Shown one piece after another: positions 1 through 5,432 of a DNA stretch of 5,661 nucleotides; within the stretch, counting starts at the first letter, position 1; the number at the start of each line of letters is the position of its first letter. The notes under the pieces were generated by a model, which searched no databases, was not told the DNA's origin, and saw only the letters and a program-made list of their open reading frames with translations. The position numbers and the translations under genes were made by a program. The stretch spans positions 1 through 5,661 of the forward strand of contig PLNO01000087.1 in NCBI GenBank assembly GCA_003141795.1. The letters are read 5' to 3'. The stretch comes from Spirochaetaceae bacterium. GTDB taxonomy: Bacteria; Spirochaetota; Spirochaetia; SZUA-6; Fen-1364.

Positions 1-292
1 CGACAACGGCGCCTGCCATCTGGAGACGGGACACCGCGGTCGCCGTGTACGGGGAGAGGAAATCGCTGAGCATACGGGAGCCGCAGGTGAGGCGAAAGCC
101 CTGGACGGCGATGTTGTCCTTGACGGCAAAGGGTATTCCGGCAAGGGGCGCATCGGTGGGGGCCGAGGGCTGGGCAGCGCCGAGCTCAGGAGCGAATTGG
201 AGGTAGCAGCCGATGTCCCTCTGGCGCGCCTGGACAAACGCCTTCCACTTCTCCCATGCCCCTTTGGATGTCGCCAAGCCATTCCAATTCAT
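1..292 (-). CDS. gatA: Asp-tRNA(Asn)/Glu-tRNA(Gln) amidotransferase subunit A, N-terminal part (cut by left edge)
   Basis: GatA is the amidase-signature subunit of the cytosolic GatCAB complex. It releases ammonia from glutamine, which GatB uses to convert Glu-tRNA(Gln) and/or Asp-tRNA(Asn) to the amide form. The 97 visible codons read leftward. The family hallmark PLAGIPFAVKDNI lies at about residues 49-61 and carries the catalytic Lys of the Ser-cisSer-Lys triad. It is followed by TCGSRMLSDFLSPY and then TATAVSRLQMAGAVV, all typical GatA. The rest of the protein, including the catalytic serines, lies beyond position 1. The start is the ATG at 290-292, with a G-rich stretch about 9 nt upstream. 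The frame stays open upstream to a stop at 398-400, and TTG/GTG codons near 347-353 are possible but weaker starts. The segment before the KDN motif is shorter than usual and poorly conserved. gatC lies upstream on the same strand, so the two are probably co-transcribed. Identity is firm; the start is moderately sure. Confidence 0.93.
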   Translation of the reverse strand, partial: MNWNGLATSKGAWEKWKAFVQARQRDIGCYLQFAPELGAAQPSAPTDAPLAGIPFAVKDNIAVQGFRLTCGSRMLSDFLSPYTATAVSRLQMAGAVV

Positions 293-325
293 GACGGACG
301 AGCCCCCTTCGCGTCTCCCCGAGGC

Positions 326-413
326 GCACTTCTCATTTTGCACCACCAAACGAGTCCCATTGCACAGACGGCATCTCTTCTCGTGAGCTGGGGAGGTTCA
401 AAATGAGAAGTGC
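326..413 (-). repeat. Perfect 15-bp inverted repeat / long hairpin between gatC and gatA
   Basis: The arms at 326-340 (gcacttctcattttg) and 399-413 (caaaatgagaagtgc) are exact reverse complements. Pairing continues imperfectly inward: 342-344 with 395-397, 346-347 with 392-393, and a 5-bp helix 350-354 with 380-384. In the leftward gatCA transcript this would be one long stem-loop ending about 33 nt before the gatA start codon. There is no T-run after it, so it does not look like an intrinsic terminator. No flanking target-site duplication is visible, which argues against an insertion element. An mRNA stability or translation-control element, or an operator, are possible roles; none is shown. 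Confidence 0.75.
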
Positions 414-459
414 TGTGTTCATTGCGGGCAAGCTCCCTCTGCGCCGGGCGCTGTTGGTG

Positions 460-738
460 TCAGAGTACGTTCGGAACGACGATGAAACGCTCTTCGCGCT
501 CGGGAGCGTTCTTCAAAAGGGGGTCGGAAACGTCCGTACCCCGCTCCACGTCCTCCCGTATCCTGTTTTCTCGCAATAGGGCGTGCGTGGTGGGTGCCAG
601 ACCCTCGACATTGATCTCTTTCATGTGGGAAAAATAGGCCAGCATCTGCTCGACGGCCGTTCCCAGCTTCGATAATTCCTTCGCTGAGAGCGAAAGGCGG
701 GCCATTCGGGCAGTGACGGCGAGCTCACCGGCATCCAT
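460..738 (-). CDS. gatC: Asp-tRNA(Asn)/Glu-tRNA(Gln) amidotransferase subunit C
   Basis: GatC is the small subunit that wraps around GatA and GatB and stabilises the tRNA-dependent amidotransferase. It has no active site. The 92-residue length is normal for the family. The N-terminal helix VTARMARLSLSAKEL (about residues 8-22) matches the usual VAxLARLxLxxEE segment. It is followed by LAPTTHALLRENRIREDV (about 47-64) and the signature LLKNAPE...FIVVPNVL at the C-terminus (about 74-92). The ATG at 736-738 gives the expected N-terminus, and no other start fits better. The Shine-Dalgarno is poor: only a weak G-rich stretch is seen, and a candidate -10 element lies just 6 nt upstream, so the message could be nearly leaderless. 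gatA follows on the same strand after 167 nt, an unusually wide gap for this pair. The gene is divergent from the glycosidase at 1011. Confidence 0.93.
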   Translation of the reverse strand: MDAGELAVTARMARLSLSAKELSKLGTAVEQMLAYFSHMKEINVEGLAPTTHALLRENRIREDVERGTDVSDPLLKNAPEREERFIVVPNVL

Positions 739-744
739 GGGGGA

Positions 745-773
745 AGTTAATCCGCCACTTTCACCTGTGTCAA
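745..773 (-). promoter_or_regulatory. Candidate sigma70-type promoter for gatC
   Basis: On the minus strand a perfect TTGACA (768-773) is followed by a 17-nt spacer and then TTAACT (745-750), a 3/6 match to the -10 consensus. Initiation about 7 nt downstream would fall on or beside the gatC ATG at 738. The -35 box and spacing are good and the -10 is weak, so this is a candidate only. Confidence 0.4.
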
Positions 774-954
774 GGTTCAGCCGCTGTCAGGATCCTGAGA
801 TTTCAGTTTTACGGCATTTATGCTTGACGCTGCCCTGCTCGAGTCTTTACATTGATTTCGGTGAAATAGGCCTCAAAAGAAGTCAGAAGTATTCCCGTCT
901 CGACGCATAATGCCATGTCGGAGGGAGAAGTGTGTCCCACAGGGGGAAATTTCA

Positions 955-984
955 TTGTGACCTTGACCACCGGCATGGTACAAT
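955..984 (+). promoter_or_regulatory. Candidate extended -10 promoter for the glycosidase gene
   Basis: TTGTGA (955-960, 4/6 to the -35 consensus), an 18-nt spacer and TACAAT (979-984, 5/6 to the -10) are present. A TG sits one base before the -10, giving an extended -10. Predicted initiation near 991 would leave about 20 nt of leader, just enough for the GAGG at 1000-1003 before the GTG start at 1011. Confidence 0.5.
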
Positions 985-1010
985 ACGACACGCGCAAACG
1001 AGGAACGTGA

Positions 1011-2432
1011 GTGGTAAAGAAGGATTTCCCTAAGATACATTTCTATGATCAGGATCTTGTTTCTCTCTATGATGAAACGTGGGTATTGATCAAGGACTAC
1101 TGGAAAAAAGGGACTGAGGACAACGGCCTTCACAGCAAGTTCTTCGCCCACCCGGAGAGCGGCCGCATCAACCAGTTCGACGCCTGTTTTTCGACTTTTT
1201 TCCTCGTGTATTCCAACCGGATCTACCCTGTTATGTCAGCCTTGGACAATTTTTACGCAAAACAGGAGGAATCCGGGGCAATCCGGGGCGAATACCGCGA
1301 GTCTGACGGCAAACCCGTGCACTCGAAGGACAACCCCAAGGGTATCCTGCCCCCTCTGTTCGCCTGGGCAGAGTTCAACATCTACCACAAGCTCGGCGTA
1401 AAAAAGCGCATCCGTGAGGTGCTCCCCGCCCTGGAGAAGTACTACCGGTGGATCGAGGAGAACTTCAAAACTCCCAACGGGCTGTACTCGGTTCCCCTGG
1501 CTGCGACAATGATGGAAAACTCTCCCCGGGAGGAGATGTGTTACCCGATCGATTTCAATTCACAGATGGCGCTGTCCGCCTTTTACATCTCCGAGCTCGC
1601 CGACATCATCAATGACAAGGAAACCAACTACACCTACAAGAAGGCCTACTTCTCCCTGAAAACGAAGATCAACGCGCTCATGTGGGACGAGCGGGAAGGT
1701 TTCTACTTCGACCTCGACCAGGCGGAGAAGCGGCTGAAGGTGCGGACCATCGCTTCCTTCTGGCCCCTCATTGCGGAGATCCCCAATGAGGCCCGTGGGG
1801 AAAGGCTCATCGAGCACCTGGTGGATCCTCACGAGTTCGGCATCGAGAATCCGTTTCCCACGCTCGCCGTCAACGACAAGCGCTTCGACCCGCAAGGATC
1901 GGGCTACCGGGGGTCGGTCTATCCTCCGTTCAACTACATGGTGATCAAGGGGCTGGAGAAGTACAAGCGGCACGACCTCGCACGGGAGTTCGCCATCCGC
2001 CACCTCTACCACGTCCTGGACGGTCTCTACACCGGCAATGGAAAGAAGGGTTCGCTGTACGAGGCGTACGCCCCGCACACGGAAGGCCCCGCGAAATGGC
2101 CTGGCAAGAAGGGCTTCCCCCGGACCATGTACCTGCCGTACACGGCGCTCACCACCGTGTCGCTGATGCTGGAGAACATCATTGGCCTGAACATATCGCT
2201 CCCGCGAAAGACGGTGGACTGGACGATCCCGACGCTGGAAGCCATGGGCATCGGAGACCTCGCGCTGAAGCGCAACCTGATCTCCATCCTCAGCGCCAAG
2301 AGCAACCGGGGCTGGGAAGTGCATCTGGAGAGCGAAAAGCTGTACTACCTGACGATCGACCTGTTCGGGGCGCGCAGCAAAACGCTCCCCATTCCTTCGG
2401 GCAAGTGCTCGATTTTGGTGGACAAGCTCTAA
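1011..2432 (+). CDS. Trehalase-like glycoside hydrolase (GH37/GH63-type alpha/alpha-barrel)
   Basis: This is a 473-residue cytoplasmic protein with no signal peptide or membrane segment. It resembles the alpha,alpha-trehalase / MGH1-like glycosidase clan, inverting enzymes acting on alpha-glucosidic or related sugars. In order: NQFDACFS (54-61) fits the conserved xWDxxF barrel motif. AATMMENSPRE (164-174) aligns with the trehalase general-acid segment (SGWDFSSRW in TreA), but Glu169 sits where Asp is expected. YRGSVYPPFNYM (299-310) fits the YWRGPxWxxxN motif. SLYEAYAP (348-355) fits the catalytic-base motif, with Glu351 the likely base. A beta-rich tail (about 400-473) follows. The GTG start at 1011 has GAGG 7 nt upstream. 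The first ~30 codons look more AT-rich than the rest. The substrate cannot be read from sequence: trehalose, a glucosyl/mannosylglycerate or an oligosaccharide are all possible. There are no sugar genes nearby. Fold assignment is firm; activity is uncertain. Confidence 0.8.
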   Translation: MVKKDFPKIHFYDQDLVSLYDETWVLIKDYWKKGTEDNGLHSKFFAHPESGRINQFDACFSTFFLVYSNRIYPVMSALDNFYAKQEESGAIRGEYRESDGKPVHSKDNPKGILPPLFAWAEFNIYHKLGVKKRIREVLPALEKYYRWIEENFKTPNGLYSVPLAATMMENSPREEMCYPIDFNSQMALSAFYISELADIINDKETNYTYKKAYFSLKTKINALMWDEREGFYFDLDQAEKRLKVRTIASFWPLIAEIPNEARGERLIEHLVDPHEFGIENPFPTLAVNDKRFDPQGSGYRGSVYPPFNYMVIKGLEKYKRHDLAREFAIRHLYHVLDGLYTGNGKKGSLYEAYAPHTEGPAKWPGKKGFPRTMYLPYTALTTVSLMLENIIGLNISLPRKTVDWTIPTLEAMGIGDLALKRNLISILSAKSNRGWEVHLESEKLYYLTIDLFGARSKTLPIPSGKCSILVDKL

Positions 2433-2443
2433 ATGCTTTAATA

Positions 2444-2470
2444 GCCGGCGATGCGTTGCGCATCCCCGGC
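2444..2470. terminator. Strong hairpin in the convergent glycosidase/recR gap
   Basis: The 12-nt arms 2444-2455 (gccggcgatgcg) and 2459-2470 (cgcatccccggc) pair at 11 of 12 positions around a 3-nt TTG loop. Read leftward, after recR, the stem is followed by a T/A-rich stretch (TATTAAAGCATTTA). Read rightward, after the glycosidase, the flank is not T-rich. It is best taken as the terminator of the recR transcript, possibly working both ways. Confidence 0.65.
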
Positions 2471-2478
2471 ACCTCTCC

Positions 2479-3066
2479 CTAGAACGTGCTCCGTCCCTTG
2501 AAGGACCTCGCAAGGGTCTGCTTGTCGGCAAACTCGAGGTCCCCGCCCACAGGCAATCCGAACGCGATCCGCGACACCTTCACCCCGGAAACCTTCAGGA
2601 GGTTCACGAGGTAGAGCGCGGTGGTTTCCCCCTCAACGGTTGGATTCGTCGCGAGGATCACTTCGTGCACACCGCCTTCCCGCACGCGGGAGAGGAGCCC
2701 CGCAATGCGCAGATTGTCCGGCCCGATCCCGTCGATCGGGGAGATGGCTCCCATCAACACGTGGTAGAGGCCTCGGTGCTCATGGATCGATTCGATCGTA
2801 AGAACGTCACGGGGGTCTTCCACGACGCAGATCGACGATCGATCCCTGTCGGGGGACGTACAGATGCCGCAGGGGTCGATGTCGGTATACGTGCCGCAGA
2901 CGCTGCAGGTATGGATGGTCTGGCGGAGACGACCCAGGTCCTCGGCCAAAGACCTTGCCAGCGTTTCATCGGTGCGCAGGAGGAAGTAGGCGATGCGGGA
3001 CGCGCTCTTCTTGCCCAGGCCCGGCAGTCGCGCGAGGTTGCCGATCAGCCGCTCCAGAGCGTTCAT
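2479..3066 (-). CDS. recR: Recombination mediator protein RecR
   Basis: RecR works with RecF and RecO to load RecA on SSB-coated single-stranded DNA at gaps; the protein forms a ring-shaped clamp. The 195 residues show the full family architecture. A helix-hairpin-helix is seen in LARLPGLGKKSASRIAYFLL (11-30). A four-cysteine zinc motif follows (C54, C57, C66, C69; CSVCGTYTDIDPCGIC). The Toprim domain runs from ICVVEDPRDVLTIE (79-92) through LATNPTVEGETTALYL (138-153). The C-terminal GLPVGGDLEFADKQTL (170-185) is a strong RecR signature. Length is normal and nothing is missing. The ATG at 3064-3066 lies 2 nt after the ybaB stop, with a G-rich site inside the end of ybaB, which suggests translational coupling. 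It is the last gene of the dnaX-ybaB-recR run and is followed by a hairpin at 2444-2470. Confidence 0.97.
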   Translation of the reverse strand: MNALERLIGNLARLPGLGKKSASRIAYFLLRTDETLARSLAEDLGRLRQTIHTCSVCGTYTDIDPCGICTSPDRDRSSICVVEDPRDVLTIESIHEHRGLYHVLMGAISPIDGIGPDNLRIAGLLSRVREGGVHEVILATNPTVEGETTALYLVNLLKVSGVKVSRIAFGLPVGGDLEFADKQTLARSFKGRSTF

Positions 3067-3068
3067 GC

Positions 3069-3392
3069 TTAGATCCCGAACATCCCCGGCGGCAGGCCCA
3101 TCATGCCCGTTGCCTGCGACACCTCGTCGCGGATCTTTTCCTTCATGCGGTCCATGGCGTCGGTGAACGCCGCGAGGATGAGGTCCTGCAGCATCGGGAT
3201 GTCCCGGGGGTCCACGGCCTCGGGGGCGATGGTCACCTTCTCCACCTGCATCTGACCGTTCATCTCGACGGTCACCATGCCGCCGCCCGCGGAGCCGCTG
3301 ACGTGCACGGTCTTGAGCTTCTCCTGGATCTCCCCCATGCGGGATTGAAGACCCTGGAGCTGCTTGAACATCTCAAACGGATTGGTCGCCAT
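3069..3392 (-). CDS. ybaB: YbaB/EbfC family nucleoid-associated DNA-binding protein
   Basis: YbaB/EbfC proteins are small dimeric DNA-binding proteins associated with the nucleoid, and almost always lie between dnaX and recR. The 107 residues match the family. A coiled helical N-terminus FEMFKQLQGLQSRMGEIQEKL (6-26) is followed by the beta core VHVSGSAGGGMVTVEMNGQ (29-47), whose GxGxVxVxxNG pattern is the family core. Next come VTIAPEAVDPRD (53-64), helix MLQDLILAAFTDAMDRMKEKI (67-87) and a Met/Gly-rich tail ending MMGLPPGMFGI. The ATG at 3390-3392 has AGGGAG at 3399-3404, 6 nt upstream. The start overlaps the end of dnaX by 20 nt and the stop is 2 nt before recR, so all three are probably translated from one message. 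Confidence 0.96.
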   Translation of the reverse strand: MATNPFEMFKQLQGLQSRMGEIQEKLKTVHVSGSAGGGMVTVEMNGQMQVEKVTIAPEAVDPRDIPMLQDLILAAFTDAMDRMKEKIRDEVSQATGMMGLPPGMFGI

Positions 3393-4923
3393 GACCGTCT
3401 CCCTTCACGACCTCGCCGCGAAACACCTTGCGGAGAAGCTCGACACGCTGATCCACCTTCTCAGGCTCGGTCTTCACCTCGTGGTAGACCAATCGCAACC
3501 GCGCAATCCCCGGCACCTGCGACGCGAGGCGCGTCGTGAGCATGTCCTTGTCCTTCTGCACGACCTCGCCATGGAAATGATCCCTGGCGGAGAAGGAGAG
3601 CACCAGATCGTCGCCATCCCGGGTGACGGATTCAACCCTGTCCAGCGCCGAGGCGAGAGCCGGCTTCTCCCTGCGGATGGTCTCAGCGAGCTTCTTCATC
3701 AGCTGGCCGAGATCCACGGGGACCTCCGGTGCGGCAGCTTCGGGGGTCGGGGCAGCGGCTACCGTCCGCGCTCCCGGCGAAGAAAGGATCTCTCCCCGCA
3801 TCTCGGCAAGCACCTCGCGGATCTCCGAGGGGGTGATCATGGAATCAAGGCCAGCGAGTCGGGACAGCACGAGCTCGAGCTCGAACCTCTGATTCAGGGA
3901 AAAACGGATGTTCCTGTAGAGGGAGAAGAGCAGCTCGATCGCTTTCTCGATCTGCGCGGCACTGAGGGATGCGAGCACCCCGGCGTCGAAATCCGACGGG
4001 GCATACCCGAGGAGCGTGTCCTTCGCGATGCCGCTCTTCAGGAACAGGAGGTTGCGGAAATACTCGGCGAGGTTCGTGACGAACTGCTCGATGGACACGC
4101 CCGTGGCGAGCACGGCGTCCATCCGTTCCAGCACCTTTCCGGCATCCCCGGCCCGGAGCAGCCGCGCGAAATCGTTCAGCTCCTCGATGCCCAGCACGCC
4201 CAGCTTTTCCCGGATGCGCTCCAGGGTGATGCCGCCTTCGGAAAAGGAAACGACCTGGTCGAGCAGCGTATACGCGTCGCGCAGCGATCCTGTTGCCTCT
4301 TTGGCGATCCAGATCAGCGCGCGCTCCTCCGCCTCGACCCCCAGGTCCTTGGACGCTTCGATGAGCTTGTCCTTGATCTCGGCGGTGGAGATCATGCGGA
4401 AGTTGTACTGCTGGCAGCGCGACCTGATCGTCGCGGGGACCTTGTGGACTTCCGTCGTGGCGAAAATGAACACGATGTAGGGGGGCGGCTCCTCGATGGT
4501 CTTCAAGAGCGCATTGAAGGCGCTGTTGGAGAGCATGTGCACTTCGTCGATGATGTAGACCTTGTAGCGTGCGGCGTTCGGCGCGAAGAGCACCTCGTCG
4601 CGGATCTCCCGCACGTCGTTCACGCTCGTGTTGGAGGCGCCGTCGATCTCGATCACGTCCAGAGAGGCGCCGCGCGCGATCTCCCGACAGCTCGAGCAGA
4701 CACCGCACGGCGTGTCGGTGGGGCCTTTTTCGCAGTTGAGCGCCCGGGCGAGGATGCGCGCGACGGAGGTCTTGCCGACCCCGCGGGGACCGGCAAAGAG
4801 GTAGGCATGGGCGATGCGACCCTGGCGGATGGAGCTTGTGAGCGTGGCTGCCACGAACTCCTGCCCAACCAGCTCGGCAAAGCTCTGCGGACGCTTGCGG
4901 GTTGCAGTGACTTCGTACGACAT
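3373..4923 (-). CDS. dnaX: DNA polymerase III subunit gamma/tau (clamp loader ATPase)
   Basis: DnaX is the AAA+ motor of the clamp loader that opens the beta clamp and links the replisome. From the chosen start (516 residues), Walker A GPRGVGKT is at 45-52. Four zinc cysteines are C64, C73, C76 and C79. Walker B/DExx is IIDEVHML (124-131). Sensor-1 and arginine-finger region FATTEVHKVPATIRSRC is at 154-170, and sensor-2 TGSLRDAYTLLDQ at 211-223. The collar domain III runs to about 360. A Pro/Ala-rich linker (about 383-402) and a DnaX-type C-terminal domain follow. I chose the ATG at 4921-4923 because GGAGG (4932-4936) sits 8 nt before it. An in-frame GTG at 4936-4938 would add five residues but overlaps that ribosome site. 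It is shorter than E. coli tau (643) and I see no A-rich slippery heptamer near the domain III end, so a single product is likely. SRP RNA lies upstream. Confidence 0.97.
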   Translation of the reverse strand: MSYEVTATRKRPQSFAELVGQEFVAATLTSSIRQGRIAHAYLFAGPRGVGKTSVARILARALNCEKGPTDTPCGVCSSCREIARGASLDVIEIDGASNTSVNDVREIRDEVLFAPNAARYKVYIIDEVHMLSNSAFNALLKTIEEPPPYIVFIFATTEVHKVPATIRSRCQQYNFRMISTAEIKDKLIEASKDLGVEAEERALIWIAKEATGSLRDAYTLLDQVVSFSEGGITLERIREKLGVLGIEELNDFARLLRAGDAGKVLERMDAVLATGVSIEQFVTNLAEYFRNLLFLKSGIAKDTLLGYAPSDFDAGVLASLSAAQIEKAIELLFSLYRNIRFSLNQRFELELVLSRLAGLDSMITPSEIREVLAEMRGEILSSPGARTVAAAPTPEAAAPEVPVDLGQLMKKLAETIRREKPALASALDRVESVTRDGDDLVLSFSARDHFHGEVVQKDKDMLTTRLASQVPGIARLRLVYHEVKTEPEKVDQRVELLRKVFRGEVVKGDGHGDQSV

Positions 4924-4931
4924 CGCAGCGG

Positions 4932-4936
4932 CCTCC
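4932..4936 (-). promoter_or_regulatory. Ribosome binding site of dnaX
   Basis: GGAGG on the minus strand is placed 8 nt before the ATG at 4921-4923. It decides the start over the in-frame GTG at 4936-4938, which overlaps this site. Confidence 0.7.
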
Positions 4937-4947
4937 ACGCCGACTCA

Positions 4948-4972
4948 CCCGCATCGGCTCCGAGCCGGCGGG
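4948..4972 (-). other. GC-rich hairpin in the dnaX leader
   Basis: Arms 4948-4952 with 4968-4972 (cccgc/gcggg) and 4955-4959 with 4963-4967 (cggct/agccg) stack with a 2-nt bulge and a 3-nt loop. The hairpin lies between the T-run at 4978-4983 and the dnaX ribosome site. No T-run follows it in the reading direction, so it is not a terminator for upstream RNA. It may be a processing boundary or 5' stabiliser of the dnaX message. Confidence 0.55.
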
Positions 4973-5008
4973 CTTTGAAAAAAGCAACCCCTCCAGCTCC
5001 ATTCAAGC

Positions 5009-5092
5009 CGGGTACGGCTCATGAACACGCTGCTTACCGCTGCTCCCTTCCGGGCCTGACGGGGTTGGGCAGCAGCTCATAGCGTATGACCT
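5009..5092 (-). ncRNA. ffs: Bacterial small signal recognition particle RNA (4.5S type)
   Basis: The minus strand carries the near-invariant SRP domain IV core: GTCAGGCCCGGAAGGGAGC with the GGAA tetraloop at 5048-5051, followed by AGCGGTAAGCAGC. This RNA binds Ffh (SRP54) and directs ribosomes making membrane proteins to FtsY at the inner membrane. The flanks pair as a long helix: about 5072-5086 (tacgctatgagctgct, leftward) with about 5013-5035 (agcagcgtgttcatgagccgta), allowing small bulges. No Alu-type extension is apparent, so this is the short Gram-negative form. Ends are estimated from the limits of pairing. In the leftward direction a 6-bp hairpin (CCGGCT/AGCTGG with one G-U) and a TTTTTT at 4978-4983 lie downstream and may mark the 3' region. 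It sits between tRNA-Ser(GGA) and dnaX. Confidence 0.92.
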
Positions 5093-5117
5093 GAATATCA
5101 ACGCTAAAGGGGTTGTA

Positions 5118-5204
5118 CGGAGAGAGGGGGATTCGAACCCCCGGTACCCTTACGAGTACACACGCCTTCCAAGCGTGCACCTTAGGCCACTCGGTCATCT
5201 CTCC
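5118..5204 (-). tRNA. tRNA-Ser (anticodon GGA)
   Basis: This class II tRNA has a 7-bp acceptor (ggagaga/tctctcc) and anticodon stem cacgc/gcgtg around loop TTGGAAG, with anticodon GGA at 5168-5170. A long variable arm and T-arm gggggTTCGAATccccc follow. G is the discriminator (5118), as expected for serine tRNAs. It reads UCC and UCU. CCA is not encoded (the next bases are TAC), so a CCA-adding enzyme is needed. It lies about 25 nt upstream of the SRP RNA. Confidence 0.97.
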
Positions 5205-5206
5205 AG

Positions 5207-5221
5207 GGCATCTGACATGCC
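5207..5221 (-). other. Leader hairpin 2 nt upstream of tRNA-Ser(GGA)
   Basis: Arms ggcat (5207-5211) and atgcc (5217-5221) form a perfect 5-bp stem with a 5-nt loop. It ends 2 nt before the mature tRNA 5' end in the reading direction. Confidence 0.5.
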
Positions 5222-5279
5222 GTGGTGGGCGTGCACGAAACTGCTCCCCGTCACGCACTCCCGACTCTCAAAAAGCTCA

Positions 5280-5366
5280 CGGAGAGAGTGGGATTCGAAC
5301 CCACGGAGCCGCAAGCAGCTCAACGGTTTTCGAGACCGTCCGATTCGACCGCTCTCGCATCTCTCC
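5280..5366 (-). tRNA. tRNA-Ser (anticodon CGA), first copy
   Basis: This class II tRNA has acceptor ggagaga/tctctcc and anticodon stem acggt/accgt around CTCGAAA, with anticodon CGA at 5330-5332 reading UCG. A variable arm with GAGC/GCTC pairing and T-arm gtgggTTCGAATcccac follow, with discriminator G at 5280. CCA is not encoded (TGA follows). The acceptor and T-arm regions closely resemble those of the neighbouring Ser tRNAs. Confidence 0.97.
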
Positions 5367-5368
5367 AA

Positions 5369-5382
5369 GCCCACGGATGGGC
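5369..5382 (-). other. Leader hairpin 2 nt upstream of tRNA-Ser(CGA) copy 1
   Basis: Arms gccca (5369-5373) and tgggc (5378-5382) pair perfectly around a 4-nt loop. The position relative to the tRNA matches the hairpin before tRNA-Ser(GGA), but the sequence is unrelated. Confidence 0.5.
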
Positions 5383-5385
5383 GTA

Positions 5386-5421
5386 GGGTCGCCGCGTACA
5401 TGGACGTACAAGCGGCGATCC
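5386..5421 (-). other. Long spacer hairpin between tRNA-Arg and tRNA-Ser(CGA)
   Basis: Left arm 5386-5395 (gggtcgccgc) pairs with 5412-5421 (gcggcgatcc) over 10 bp, including one G-U. An AA bulge, an inner gtac/gtac helix and a 6-nt loop follow. No T-run lies downstream on either side, so it looks like a processing or spacer structure rather than a terminator. Confidence 0.55.
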
Positions 5422-5432
5422 CAGATTTGCTA

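Noticed and set aside
326..413. MITE or other small insertion element
   Set aside because: Terminal-repeat-like arms exist, but no flanking direct repeat is visible and pairing continues inward as in a structured RNA.
787..798. Perfect 12-bp palindrome tcaggatcctga as an operator
   Set aside because: About one such palindrome is expected by chance in a window this size, and it is not placed on either candidate promoter core.
855..867. Inverted repeat atttc-ggt-gaaat as a regulator site
   Set aside because: Only 5-bp arms, single copy, about 90 bp from the nearest candidate promoter; not distinguishable from chance.
1560..2531. 323-residue minus-strand open frame opposite the glycosidase
   Set aside because: Composition is Arg/Val/Leu/Gln-heavy with no motif. 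The plus strand carries the conserved glycosidase motifs over the same bases.
3373..4923. Programmed frameshift in dnaX making gamma as well as tau
   Set aside because: No A-rich slippery heptamer with a downstream hairpin near the end of domain III. The only A5 run is at the zinc-motif region (about residues 65-66), too early to give gamma.
3845..5002. 385-residue minus-strand open frame overlapping dnaX in another frame
   Set aside because: Out-of-frame reading of dnaX codons (Arg/His-rich), running into the SRP/dnaX leader; no recognisable domain.
3364..5082. 572-residue plus-strand open frame
   Set aside because: It lies antisense to dnaX, whose protein is unmistakable. The translation is rich in His/Arg/Gly/Leu with no family motif, typical of a GC-rich shadow frame.
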